Below, in pieces: positions 46,296-57,078 of a DNA stretch of 64,000 nt. Position 1 is the stretch's first letter; each line of letters opens with the position of its first letter. The notes below the pieces were generated by a model, which was not told where the DNA came from, did no database searches, and saw only the letters and a list, made by a program, of their open reading frames with translations. This DNA is from Selaginella moellendorffii (taxonomy: Eukaryota > Streptophyta > Lycopodiopsida > Selaginellales > Selaginellaceae). The stretch covers positions 138,240-202,239 of the forward strand of contig NW_003314377.1 in NCBI RefSeq assembly GCF_000143415.4, in the 5' to 3' direction. A program made the position numbers and the translations under genes.

Positions 46296-48671
46296 ATGAG
46301 AATGGGAAGGAGGAGCATCTGCCTGGCGTCCTTTGTGGCGCTTTTGTGCCTGGGGTCGACGCTTGCTACACAGGTACACTCCTCCCTTCTATCTTTTGTG
46401 TACTGATATCGGGGCTCCAGGAGAAGCGAGTCGCAGATCAAACATGTGGTTCCGGGTTCCAGGAAGGGGAAGTCGAGTTTTTCCCCAACATCTCGAAGAT
46501 AGAGTACGAGGTCTGGGATTTCTCGTGTTTCTCATCTCAATACCTTTTCTAAACGCGCTCGGATGGGAATTTCAGGGACCCTCTAGCAAGAACCCACTTG
46601 CTTTCAAGTGGTACAATCCGGAGGAAGAGATCTATGGCAAGAAGATGAAGGTAGAAGCCACTTCATTCCATCCATGCGCTCGACAAAAAATCCTTTTTGC
46701 TTTCCTTTATCTGTGTAGGACTGGCTGAGGTTCAGTGTCGCCTTCTGGCATACATTCCGAGGGGATGGTAGTGATCCTTTTGGATCTCCGACGAAGCAGT
46801 GGCCTTGGGATGATGGAACGGACTCGCTCGAGATGGCCTTCACAAGAAGTACGTGTGCTTTGCGTTCGGTTTGGTGTTTATCTTGTTCTTGTCTCCAGTG
46901 CGGGCAAACTTTGAGTTCCTGAAAAAGCTTGGCCTTAACCGATGGTGCTTCCACGATAGAGATATTGCGCCAGAGGGCCGGACTCTGGAGGTTTGCTGGC
47001 TCGAAGTTTTTTCATTGATTGACAAAGCTTGGTGTTTCAGGAATCAAATGCCAACCTCGACAAAGTTGTTGCTTTAGCTAAGCAGCTACAGGAAGGCACA
47101 GACATCAGGCCTCTCTGGGGAACCGCGCAGCTTTTCAAGCACCCAAGATACATGCATGGCGCGGCCACCAGGTATTAGATTTTCTTGTTGCTCGCTTTCC
47201 TATTATAATTGTTTCTTCCCCTGGTAGTCCCGACGCTAGGATTTATGCTTATGCAGCCGCTCAAGTCAAGAAGGCTATGGAGGTATGTTACATGTTTTGC
47301 TTTACTTTGATTCATGATGTCTGAGCTTTCTGCTTTCAGGCTACGAAAGAGCTTGGTGGGGAGAATTACGTGTTCTGGGGTGGCCGGGAAGGATATCAGT
47401 CTCTCTTGAACACAGACCTTGAGAGGGAGCTCAATCACCTGGTAATAATTCCTTTGTTCTTTTCAACTTCGGCAGCTATAACTCTTGGCTTTGCAGGGAC
47501 AATTTTTGAAATCAGCCGCTGAGTACAAGAAGAAGATCGAATTTGACGGTAAGCATCTCACGCTGACTGCTTGGTACTGAGACATTTTTTTCATATGGCA
47601 GGCGTGCTTCTCATTGAACCAAAGCCTCAGGAACCCACGAAGCATCAGTACGGGCTTGCTTTAAACTTAATGCACCTTACTTAACGTTTGTTTATGTAGA
47701 TATGATTGGGATGCTGCAACTGCGATTGGATTCTTGCAAAAATATGGATTGAAGGGTAAGCTAGCTTGTGGTTTTCCCTGTAGATCCAACTAACTCTATT
47801 CCTACGGCGCAGACGACTTCAAGCTGAACATTGAATGCAACCACGCAACGCTTGCGGGTCACAGGTAAGACAGCCGAAAGTTTATTGTTTGTACTGATAC
47901 TCGTGGAATGCAGCTGCTATCATGAACTGGAAGTTTCTCGAATCAATGGAGTTTTGGGAAACATTGACGCCAACACTGGTGACGCTCAAACAGGTACGTT
48001 TTTTCCGCTTCTTCTTTTCACGCAGTACTGAAGAGATTGTTTTTCAGGATGGGATACCGACCAGTTCCTGATGGATATTGCAGAAACCACGCAAGTGATG
48101 CTTTCAGTGCTTCAGAATGTAAGTCACTCAAAAACATGTTTCTTCGCCTGACCGTATCATCTTTTGCTTGTAGGGAGGTCTTGCTCCTGGTGGATTCAAC
48201 TTCGATGCCAAACTGTGCGTGTATTTAGAAACCATTCCTACCGATTCGTGCTCACTTGTGTGTTGTGTGTTGTTTTTCAGGAGAAGGGAAAGTACAGACG
48301 TGGAAGACTTGTTCATCTCTCATATCGCTGGCATGGACGCAATGGCACGCGGGCTTCGCAATGCAGCCAAAATCCTTGAGGTAAAATTGCTTCATTTGTG
48401 GCATTTCTCACGGGCAAGAATTTTTTTTCAGGAGGGTACTCTTCCAAGTATCGTGAAAGAGCGATATGCAAGCTTTGACTCTGCTTTGGGAGCTTCCATT
48501 GAGGTACACTAAAGCTTTCTACGACGTTTCATTTACCAATTGCTTTTGGTGTGCTAGTCTGGGGAGCTCGGATTTGAAGAGCTGGAGCAGGAGGCCCTGA
48601 GAATGGAGGAGCCACTACCTGCGTCTGGGAAGCAAGAGCTAGCTGAGATGGTGTTCTATAACTCCATATAA
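46296..48671 (+). CDS. XYLA: Xylose isomerase
   Basis: Interconverts xylose and xylulose; plants carry a bacterial-type enzyme with a signal peptide. Around twelve exons from ATG 46296: signal peptide [20 protein letters not shown], then [40 protein letters not shown], the catalytic-His region [34 protein letters not shown], metal ligands in [73 protein letters not shown], and a tail ending [13 protein letters not shown]. All active-site blocks are intact. Pieces of its 3' end are scattered downstream (52091-52815 and near 53450, 56005 and 56660). Confidence 0.95.
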
Positions 48672-49330
48672 CCAGCATGAGATAACTCCATACTCCATAT
48701 AACGATGTGATATCTATGTAAAGGCTTGATTACATGAACTTGTAAAGAATGTTATCACAAAATGTCTTTTACCTCTCAAGGATGAAAGTAGCTTCTCTAT
48801 TGTAATCGTCACCGTATCGCAACCATCAATCTTCTTTACCAGGTTACAGAATGTCTCCAAGGTATATATCTGCAGCGGGGGCCTGGAGCTGTATGGAAGC
48901 ACAGAGATTAGTTTCCTGTAGACCTCTTCCTGGAGCACGCTATTTTGGTGCTCCTCAATTACTTCGTAGAACAGCTTCTTCTTGTCTGACTGGGGAGATG
49001 GGTTTTATGAACGAGGTTTGGAAGGAGGCCAGAGCTAAAGGTGTGGAAATCAGGCTGGATTTGAAAGATGTTTGGTCTAGCAAATTGCTTCCGGATGGAA
49101 GAAGACAGTCTCTTTGGTGCTTGAGATGGTTGGCTCATATGAGCCAATGTCAAGGGGTATGAAAGAATGGTGTTGTGTCCATTGTATCCAACGGCAAAAC
49201 TGAGCCCAAAAGGGAAAAACCTTGTCACTTCGGGCTTGAAACGGGCCCTGGACGATGAAAAGACTGTGACTTGTTCTTGGATGCGAGACAATAAGCTACC
49301 GAGCCTTCCCTCGTACCTTGAAGAAATGTC
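48672..49330. repeat. Patchwork copy of an unidentified gene
   Basis: Segments also found in the blocks at 52816-53925 and 56003-57078. Around 48750-48890 the shared unit reads on the minus strand (LQIYTLETFCNLVKKIDGCD, TVTITIEKLLSSLR). Around 49203-49330 it reads on the plus strand (SPKGKNLVTSGLKRALDDE), so an inversion has occurred between the two parts. No intact frame is left. Confidence 0.5.
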
Positions 49331-49589
49331 CAAGGAGGCCTAGAGTCTTCATCATGTCCACTGCTTTCAATACGTCAATATGAAACAACCATGGTGAAGG
49401 TGTTCTATGTCTCGTCCAGCAACGACAAGGCAATCCGGACATGTCCATTCTTAAAATGCCTTGCGTTGGCACCCTGTCCAGAATCACGCTGATCAACTCA
49501 TCGCTAAACAGCTCCTTCCTTTTGTGTAGAGTTGGGCCTTTCAACAGTGCGTCAACCGGTTTATTAATTTTTAAAAAAAAATTGGGACA

Positions 49590-49860
49590 TATGAGGACTA
49601 TTTGATGCCATGCAAAGAAAGAATCTCGTCTCGTGGACTGCCATGGTAATTCCAGCACGGGCATCTGGATGAGGCAAACCTTCTATGCCCGAATGATCGC
49701 TGCATGGTTCATCTGGGGATTTAAATGGAAGTAGGCAGCTGTTTGAGAAAATGGAAGAAAAGAATTTGGTGTCGTGGAATGTAATGCTCCCGGCAAATGC
49801 GATTTCTCTGGCGAAACTTGGGCGCTCCTCAAGTTTTAATAAGCTTGTCATCCTTCCTAG
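49590..49860 (+). pseudogene. PPR gene fragment
   Basis: Matches the PPR gene at 50078 over its second to fourth repeats: LFDAMQRKNLVSWTAMV, then a shifted segment, then LFEKMEEKNLVSWNVMLPAN. It contains deletions and frame changes and ends within the region where the intact gene continues. It sits in tandem just upstream of the intact copy. Confidence 0.7.
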
Positions 49861-50077
49861 CAAGATCACTGCATAGAAAGTTCTCGAAGAGCTCCATCCC
49901 GCGTTTGCTTTACATCGCTATACATCTCCTTTTGATCTGTAAAGTTTGGAGAGCCCGTAACACAGCGTTTCATCCAACTCCACGCTCTCATTCTTTAGCA
50001 GAACATTCGAGAGTTTTTAGTAAAATCAACGGTGAAAAAGAAAAGAAGCAGAGAATATTCTCAAAGTCCAACTCTTG

Positions 50078-51736
50078 ATGAGCTTATATTCCCAAACATC
50101 ACTTTTAACAGCAGCTGCCAACTCCGGGCATCTGGGAGATGCTAAGAGGATATTTGATGGCATTGGGGAGCCAGACGTGGTGTGCTGGAATGCGATGCTT
50201 TCGGCATATGCCCGTGCCGGATGTATCTCAGATGCGAGAGGAATCTTTGATGCCATGCAGGCGAAGAATCTAGTCTCGTGGACTGCCATGGTGTGCGCAT
50301 ATTCCAAGCACGGGCATCTAGACGAGGCAAAGATTCTCCTTGGTGCCATGCCCGCGTGGAATGCGGTATCATGGACAGCGATAATCGCTGCTTGTGGTTT
50401 AGCTGGAAACTTAAACGAGAGTAAGCAGATGTTTGAGATGATGGAAGAGAAGACTTTGGTGTCATGGAATGTGATTCTCGCCGCAAATGCTCAAAACGGG
50501 CAATTTGCGACTTCTCTGGCGATCTTTCATGCGATGCCGCAGTGGGATCTGGTGTCCTGGATCACGCTCCTGGGTGGAATTTCCAGCGATATTGATGCTC
50601 TGCTCGAGATTTTCTACGCAATGCCCGAGCACGACATCGTGTGCTGGAATGCGCTGCTATCGGCTTACGGGACTAGAGGCAGGATTGGCGATACCCAGCT
50701 CGTGTTTGAGAGGATGCCAGAGAGGAATTTGATCTCCTGGACCGCGATGCTCAATGCATGGATCTTGTGCGGCGACCTGGAACTCGCGAGAGAGCTCTTT
50801 GATCGCATGCCGGAGAGGAACCTTGTTTCTTGGACCGCGATCATCGATGCGTATTCGCAGAGAGGAGATCCGTGCCAGGCCAGGAGCCTCTTCGCCCAGA
50901 TGCCGGAGCAGAGCCTGGCCTCCTGGAACGCGATCCTCTCCGGCATCGCCCGGTTTGGAGATCTGGAAGAGGCGGGAGAGATCTTCGAGAGGATGCCGGA
51001 ATGGAATTCTTCCTCGTGGAACGCAATGCTGGCCGCCTACACCCTGTCCGGAAAGAATCTGGAAGAAGCCTGGGCGCTGTTCGCCAAGATCCCTCGCAAG
51101 AACCAGCTCTCCTGGAACCTGATGCTCACCGCCGAGAGCCAGCCGCTGGAGTCATCGCTGGAGATCTTCGCATCGATGCCGGAGCGCGACGTCGTGTCCT
51201 GGACGGCGATTCTCACCGCATTTGCCCGCGCCGGCCACAGCTCCCACGCGGAGAAGCTCTTCGCGCAAATCCCCAGCCCCAATCCCATCTCCTGGGCCGC
51301 CCTCCTGGCCGCGCTCTCCACCACCGATCCATTCCCCGCCTTCCACGAGATGGCCATGATCCACGCACCCACGCCCGCGTGCTTCGCGTCGGTGCTGGCG
51401 GCGTGCGTCCACCGTGGCGCGCTGGAGCTTGCCACGTCATATTTCGCTGCCATGGTCCGAGACCACGGCGTGACGCCCGGCCGGCAGCACTACGGCTGTA
51501 TGGTGGACTTGATGGGCCGCGCGGGACGTGTGGATGACGCGCGGCACATTGTCGCCGCCATGCCTTGCCACGTGGACGCGCTGGATTGGCGGTGCCTGCT
51601 TGGGGCTTGTAGGTGGAGTGGCACGGAGGGTGATCGGTGTGGTACGGACGTGGCCGGGCTTGCGATGGGGGTGGATCCAGGTGACGCCGCTGCCTACGAC
51701 CTGGTAGCAAGTGTGTATGAGTATAATAGCGTATAG
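50078..51736 (+). CDS. PLS-type PPR protein, no E/DYW domain
   Basis: Intronless, 552 residues from ATG 50078 (MSLYSQTSLLTAAANSGHLG). About fifteen short S-type repeats with the pattern MPxxNxxSWxAMLAAYAxxG, for example RMPERNLISWTAMLNAWILC and QMPEQSLASWNAILSGIARF. Late motifs TPACFASVLAACVHRGALEL and YGCMVDLMGRAGRVDDARHI are the usual last L and S units. It ends YDLVASVYEYNSV, inside the place where the E1 motif would start, so editing domains are lacking, as for the PPR at 7488. Expected to bind organellar RNA. Three decayed copies lie nearby (49590, 53930, 60535). Confidence 0.88.
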   Translation: MSLYSQTSLLTAAANSGHLGDAKRIFDGIGEPDVVCWNAMLSAYARAGCISDARGIFDAMQAKNLVSWTAMVCAYSKHGHLDEAKILLGAMPAWNAVSWTAIIAACGLAGNLNESKQMFEMMEEKTLVSWNVILAANAQNGQFATSLAIFHAMPQWDLVSWITLLGGISSDIDALLEIFYAMPEHDIVCWNALLSAYGTRGRIGDTQLVFERMPERNLISWTAMLNAWILCGDLELARELFDRMPERNLVSWTAIIDAYSQRGDPCQARSLFAQMPEQSLASWNAILSGIARFGDLEEAGEIFERMPEWNSSSWNAMLAAYTLSGKNLEEAWALFAKIPRKNQLSWNLMLTAESQPLESSLEIFASMPERDVVSWTAILTAFARAGHSSHAEKLFAQIPSPNPISWAALLAALSTTDPFPAFHEMAMIHAPTPACFASVLAACVHRGALELATSYFAAMVRDHGVTPGRQHYGCMVDLMGRAGRVDDARHIVAAMPCHVDALDWRCLLGACRWSGTEGDRCGTDVAGLAMGVDPGDAAAYDLVASVYEYNSV

Positions 51737-51859
51737 ATCTTGTATATGGAACGTGTTACCAGACCAGATTAACTGCAAAGTGATTGATTGAGATCATAGT
51801 TTTTGCTCAACACGACCAGCGTTTTATTTATTAACCAAAGTGATTGATTGATATCATCC

Positions 51860-52083
51860 TCACGGGCAGAACGTAAATGGTGAAAGTTCCTCCGGCTCCA
51901 GAAGTCTTGGTGCTGGATCGAACTGGCGCAAGTATTCCCATTCCTGTTCTGGGGAGGACAAGTTCCAGCATCCGAGATCCAGTGAGTGCCGATGAAGAAG
52001 TGGTGATGTCATAGAAGTCCTTGTTGCTATTGTTGTTGATGGAAACCTCGGCCAGTCCAGTGCCGACCTTTCCCACCCAGACG
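51860..52083 (-). pseudogene. Thaumatin-like gene fragment
   Basis: The minus strand matches the 3' half of the gene at 54194-54760: the stop-codon context CTCACGGGCAGAACGTAA, GGTGAAAGTTCCTCCGG, and the GATGTCATAGAAGTCCTTGT segment. Large deletions have removed the cysteine-rich part. It stops abruptly and is joined to a xylose isomerase fragment at about 52085-52091. Its position just after the PPR stop mirrors the other two PPR/thaumatin cassettes. Confidence 0.75.
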
Positions 52084-52090
52084 ACTTTCT

Positions 52091-52815
52091 GAATGCAACC
52101 AACGCTTGCGGGACACATGTAGCTGCTATCATAACTAGAAGTTTCTCGAATCATTGATGAACTGGAAAACATTGATACGTCTTTCCGCTACTTCATTACA
52201 TGCAGTGCTTAAGAGATTTTCTTTCAGGAAAGGATACCGACCGATGGATATTGTGGAAACCACAGAAGTAGTGCTTCAGAATGCAAGTCACTCAAAGACA
52301 TGTTTCTTCGCCTGACCGTAACTCATGCGTTCCTGTTCGTTTGTCTTCGTGTAGGGCGGTCTTGCTCCTGGTGGATTCAACTTCGATGCCAAACTGTACA
52401 TAATTTAGAACCATTCCTACCAATTCGTGCTCACTATGTGTGTCGTGTTTCAGGAGAAGGGAAACTACAGACGTGGAGGACTTGTTCATCTCTCATATCG
52501 CTGGCATGGACGCAATGGCACGCGGGCTTCGCAATGCAGCCAAAATCCTTGAGGTAAAATTCCTTGATTTGTGCCATTTCTCAGGGGCAAGAATTTTCTT
52601 TCAGGAGGGTACTCTTCCAAGTATCGTGAAAGAGCGATATGCAAGCTTTGACTCTGCTTTCGTTGAGGTACACTAAAGCTTTTTACGATGTTTCATTTAC
52701 AAATTGCTTTTGGTGTGCTAGTCGGGGGAGCTTAGAGTTGAAGGCTGGAGAAAGAGGCCCTGAGAGCCACTATCCGCGTCTGGGAATCAAGAGCTAGTTG
52801 AGATGGTGTTCTAAT
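52091..52815 (+). pseudogene. Xylose isomerase 3' portion, decayed
   Basis: Corresponds to the gene at about 47830-48660. Exon pieces (GGTCTTGCTCCTGGTGGATT, GGACTTGTTCATCTCTCATA, GAGGGTACTCTTCCAAGTAT) and intron pieces (CACTCAAAGACATGTTTCTT) are both present, so it is a genomic duplication. Frameshifts, in-frame stops (for example in SGELRV-equivalent TAG at about 52731) and a donor change GT to GC after CAGAAT make it non-functional. Confidence 0.85.
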
Positions 52816-53925
52816 GTATGTAAGGCGATATCTATGTGAAGGCTTGTTTAAACATTTTTACTGTCATGTGTAAAGAATGTTATGGCAATTTTAAATCTTC
52901 ATTTCAATACTTACCTGGCAGATCCCTCTCAAGGATGAAAGTACCTTCTCTCACCGTTTCGCAGCAGTTTTCTCACCATCAATTTGCACAGCTTCTCGTC
53001 TACCAGTTTACAGAACGCCTGGTAAGTATCTGCAGCGGGATGCCTCCTTAGCAAAGTACTCTCGGCTTATTGTGCTCGCATCGAAGAACAAGTCATATGC
53101 CTCAGTAGCTAGCGTTTCACCGTCCAGCATGAGGCCCCGTTTCAAGCCCGAAGTGACGAGGTTTTTCCCTTCCGGGCAGTTCGTTGTACATCTCAAGCAC
53201 ATTTTTGGCGTTGGATGCAACATCACCTCCCTTTCCAAAGTTTCTTTTATATGGACAACACTAAAGTGTGATCTTTGACCACGTCGAGATGACATTGGCT
53301 CGTTAACCATCTCAAGCAACAAATTGTCATTGTATGGATGTATTTAAGGAACACTTTGTCGTTGCTGGATGAGACATGCGACGAGAACACCTTTCCCATC
53401 TGCAGCATCTTTGGGTGCTCTTTTGGAAACGCCTTACAATTAGCGCCTCGCGTCTGGGAAGCAAGAGCTAGCTGAAATGGTGTTCTATAACGCCACATAA
53501 CACCCGAATATCTATGTAAAGGCTTTGATCATTTGATGAAGTCAAGCGTTGATATGTGAACTCCATGCTAGGGACAGGGGATGATGGGAAATTTGACTCT
53601 TTTAACTTCCACTTCCATAAGAGATGTTCAAATCTCACTTCAGTGAGAAGATTGCCGCTCGTTTCTTTATTTGTTGATCCACCATGTTCAACTCCATGGC
53701 TAGGCCGCATCCAGCGCCAGCTCCATGGCCAGAGCGCCAGCTCCATGGCCAGGCCGCCAGCGCGAGCGCCATGCCCGCGATCACCCATGTAAGTCAAAAT
53801 TAATGGATTGATGGCGATGAAAGGTTTTTTTAGCAAAAAGTAGCTTTCTGATCCAGGGAAGTGATTACAGTTGGCCTAGCCAGGGCCAGAAAGCACAGGG
53901 AATGGAGTCGTAGAGATTCTCATCA
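52816..53925 (-). repeat. Duplicated block A (unidentified ORF plus flanks)
   Basis: About 1.1 kb that recurs at 56003-57078 with indels. It includes a minus-strand open frame at 53008-53322 (CPEGKNLVTSGLKRGLMLDG, ETLATEAYDLF) that I cannot assign, and a second copy of the xylose isomerase terminus (GTCTGGGAAGCAAGAGCTAG near 53452). Both strands carry stops between the parts, so it is probably decayed. Confidence 0.65.
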
Positions 53926-53929
53926 CTCT

Positions 53930-54125
53930 TCCTCTCTCATCATCCACTACGGCTGCATGGGACGTTTGTGGATGACGCGCGGTACATGGTCCCCGCCATG
54001 GGGCTTGTAGATGGAACGATACGGAGGGCGATAGGTGTGGTACGGAGGTGGCTGGGCTTGCGATTGGGATGGATCCAGGTGATGCCGCTGCGTACGACCA
54101 AGCTAACGTATCGATCTGAATAAAC
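53930..54125 (+). pseudogene. PPR gene 3'-end fragment
   Basis: Matches the last ~250 bp of the PPR gene at 50078-51736 with an internal deletion: CACTACGGCTGCATGG, GACGCGCGGTACAT, then GTGGTACGGAGGTGGCTGGG and GATCCAGGTGATGCCGCTGC. It lies about 70 bp from the stop of the convergent thaumatin-like gene, the same arrangement as at 51.7 and 61.9 kb. Confidence 0.75.
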
Positions 54126-54193
54126 GCGTGACAACATTTTTGCTATAGAATTTATTTATAATCATTTATAAAGTGATTGAATAACACCATCGC

Positions 54194-54760
54194 TCACGGG
54201 CAGAACGTAATGGTGAAAGTTCCTCCGGTTCCAGTGGCAAAAGTCTTGGTGTTGTCACCAGACCAGCTATAAGCATCCGGGCATGAGGCACGGACGTTCT
54301 GTGCATACTGGGAGTTTGGATCGTCGCGGTTGGGACTGGTACAAACATTCCCATTCGTGTTCTCGGGAGGACAAGTCGAAGCCTCTGCTCGGCAAGTCAG
54401 ACCCCTGCCAGATCCAGTGATGCTCATCCCAGTGCCGATGAAGAAGCCATCCACGGCGCTGATGTCGTAGAAGTCATTGTTGCTGTTGCTGTTGATAGAG
54501 AACTCGGCCAGGAGGCCAGGAGTTCCAGTGCCGATGTTTCCCCCCCAGAGATCCGGAGGACTCAGTGAGCGAGATTCTCCGGGGGCGAGAGTGAATCCGG
54601 AGGTTCCGATCGAGGGGCCGGGGTTCTCGCGGACGACAATGTTCTGCGAGCCTCCGCAGCTATTGACAACGTTGAAGGAAGTGGCTGCTGCGAGTGGGAT
54701 TGCTGCAAAACAATGGCTTAGAGCAACAAGAGCAACTAGGATGGCAGTAGAGCTTGCCAT
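54194..54760 (-). CDS. Small thaumatin-like protein, copy 1
   Basis: Secreted PR-5-like protein of 188 residues, single exon. Signal peptide: MASSTAILVALVALSHCFAA. The thaumatin fold is recognised from FNVVNSCGGSQNIVVREN, LAEFSINSNSNNDFYDISAV with the acidic cleft residues, DGFFIGTGMSITGSGRGLTC, CPDAYSWSGDNTKTFATGTG and the ending FTITFCP. The mature protein has only six Cys, against ten in usual small and sixteen in large members. It differs from the copy at 61956 at three residues only. A TATATAAA lies about 46 bp upstream of the ATG. Confidence 0.9.
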   Translation of the reverse strand: MASSTAILVALVALSHCFAAIPLAAATSFNVVNSCGGSQNIVVRENPGPSIGTSGFTLAPGESRSLSPPDLWGGNIGTGTPGLLAEFSINSNSNNDFYDISAVDGFFIGTGMSITGSGRGLTCRAEASTCPPENTNGNVCTSPNRDDPNSQYAQNVRASCPDAYSWSGDNTKTFATGTGGTFTITFCP

Positions 54761-54805
54761 TGGAACTGTGTATGCTGTAATATATTTCTGTGAGTTTCTT
54801 TGAGG

Positions 54806-54813
54806 ATTTATAT
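54806..54813 (-). promoter_or_regulatory. TATA box of thaumatin-like copy 1
   Basis: TATATAAA on the minus strand, about 46 bp before the ATG and conserved at the same distance in copy 2 (62569-62576). Confidence 0.6.
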
Positions 54814-56002
54814 AGTCTAGAGAAATTAGTGAAGGTGAAAGAGTTTGTTGACCACACGCAAAGGAATACCACCCGTGAATAGCGAGAGTTTTCCAAGCAA
54901 AAAAAACCTTTTCTTCACAAGACTTTGAAAATCATGTTCATGCCTTGAGTTTTTGCAGAAACGTGCTTTGAATATTGAGTCAAGAATGCCGAACTTTGTG
55001 AACTAGTGCCAGCTCAATAACTCCTAGTCTCACATTCGGGATTGTTTTCTGTGGATACTATTATTTGATTCATAAAGCGTTGAATTCATAATCAAAGCAC
55101 ATCTGATTAAAGGATAAGTTCAAATAAAAAAACTTAAATTTTGATGAACTTAATACTTGCCCCATGATGCCATGAATATACATAGTTTTCCTGTCCCCCT
55201 GCATTTTAAAAAAAAAAGTGAATCTCAAACCTTATTTAGCTCCGCAGTTTACTTCAAAGCTAAATCTGCTTTGCCGGGCTTGGTTAATCCATGGCGATCT
55301 AGAAAATCTTGGCACTGCAGTTGGATTAGTCTTGATTACTAGCAAAGGCAATTATGGCTGCATGGAGGAATCTCTCAAGGTCTTCCAAAGAATCAATACA
55401 AGAACACTATTAAATAAAAGCTGATAAACATGGGATCATCTATCCCATGGGGCTTTTGCATGTGTGCTCAATCAACGGACTTTTGGCCTGAGAAGCAGCT
55501 TAGGTAAACATATGCACGAAAAAAAAGAGAGGAAAACACACCTGTGTAAACTTGTAGACACAAAAGTATGTACTTCCCGGAACTTTTCTTCTAGCACCGT
55601 GATACTGGCAGCAGAAGAAGTTAAGTTCTGCTTCACGGAGTGACTGCGTCTTTGCGTGAGATTCCTGTTGCTGCAAGGCAAGCATGGTTGACTCTGCCTG
55701 CTAATCCATTGTAAATGTCGGATGCAATACATCCAGACAAGAGTGGAACGCCTCTGTTGGAAGGATTCTCAACTCTCTTTCCAACCCCTTTCTTCAGCTG
55801 CTCTTCCTCCCAGATCTTTGAATTCAACGTTCTCAGACACGCCAGCTTTCTTTCCATTATCCTTGTAAGTGAGCCTCCCTCGAACTTCCCCGGCCTCGTC
55901 TTCACTGGAAACAGCCTCGTCTTTCGATGGAGCGTCACAAATTCTGGACCGAAACTTGGCATCGCTAGAATGACACCACCAAAAGAAGCATCCATCAAGG
56001 CA
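54814..56002. other. Spacer with an unassigned open frame
   Basis: Upstream flank of thaumatin-like copy 1; the first ~220 bp are shared with copy 2. A 121-codon minus frame at 55633-55998 (FGGVILAMPSFGPEFVTLHR, GGSLTRIMERKLACLRTLNS) looks protein-like but I do not recognise it and find no partner exons. Nothing else is supportable. Confidence 0.35.
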
Positions 56003-57078
56003 TCAAGAGCTAGTTGAGATGGTGTTCTAATGTATGTAAGGCAATATCTATGTGAAGGCTTGTTTAAACATTTCTACTGTCATGTGTAAAGAATGTTATC
56101 GCAATTTTAAATCTTCATTTCAATACTTACCTGGCAGATCCCTCTCAAGGATGAAAGTACCTTCTCTATTGTAATCGTCACCGTTTCGCAGCAGTTTTCA
56201 TTTGCACAGCTTCTCGTCTACCAGTTTGCAGAACGCCTGGTAAGTATCTGCAGCGGGATGCCTCCTTAGCAAAGTACTCTCGGTAGCTTATTGTGCTCGC
56301 ATCCAAGAACAAGTCATATGCCTCAGTAGCTAGCGTTTCACCGTCCAGCATGAGGCCCCGTTTCAAGCCCCAAGTGACAAGGTTTTTCCCTTCCGGGCAG
56401 TTCGCTGTACATCTCAAGCACATTTGGCGTTGGATGCAACATCTTTCCAAAGCTTCTTTTATAATGGACAACACTAAAGTGTGATCTTTGACCACGTCGA
56501 CATAAACCCTTGACATTGGCTCGTCAACCATCTCAAGTAACAAATTGTCATTATATGGATGTATTTAAGGAGAGCTTTGTACGAGACATGCGACGAGAAC
56601 ATCTTTACGATCTTTGGGTGCTCTTGTGGAAACGCCTTACAATTAGCGACTCGCGTCTGGGAAGCAAGAGCTAGCTGAAATGGTGTTCTATAACTCCATA
56701 TAACACCCATGTAAAGGCTTTGATCATTTGATGAAGTTGAATACAAGCGTTGATATGTGAACTCCATGCTAGGGCCAGGGGGTGATGGTAGAAATTTGAC
56801 TCTTTTCCCTTCCACTTCTAATATACACTTAGTGTTTCAGTGAGAGGAGATTGCCGCTCGTTTCTTTATTTGTTGATCCACCATATTCAGCCCGAGCGCC
56901 ATGCCTAGGCTGCGGTCGGCGATCACCGTGGCCACTGCCCATTAAGTCAAAATTAGATTGATGGGGATAAAAGGCTTTTTAGCAAAAAGGTATTAAGTTA
57001 AGCGGTAGCTTTCTGATCCATTACGAGCCAGGGCCTAGCCAGGGCCACAAAGCACAGGGAATGGAGTCCTAAAGATTC
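56003..57078 (-). repeat. Duplicated block B (unidentified ORF plus flanks)
   Basis: Second copy of the block at 52816-53925. It starts with the xylose isomerase-derived CAAGAGCTAGTTGAGATGGT. It includes the minus frame 56178-56543 (GKNLVTWGLKRGLMLDGETL, ATEAYDLFLDASTISYREYF) and a further minus frame to 56815, and ends against the 3' end of the NTPase gene. This copy is less disrupted than block A and could still be part of a gene; the family is unknown. Confidence 0.6.

Noticed and set aside
49340-49560. F-box-like stretch on the minus strand (DELISVILDRVPTQ)
   Set aside because: Only about 15 residues resemble an F-box and the rest of the frame has no support; too weak to annotate.
50830-51537. 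235-codon plus-strand frame inside the PPR gene at 50078
   Set aside because: Alternative-frame shadow with Arg/Pro-rich composition; the overlapping frame has clear PPR repeats.
55633-55998. 121-codon minus frame as a separate gene
   Set aside because: Protein-like but without recognisable family, promoter or partner exons; mentioned only within the spacer entry.
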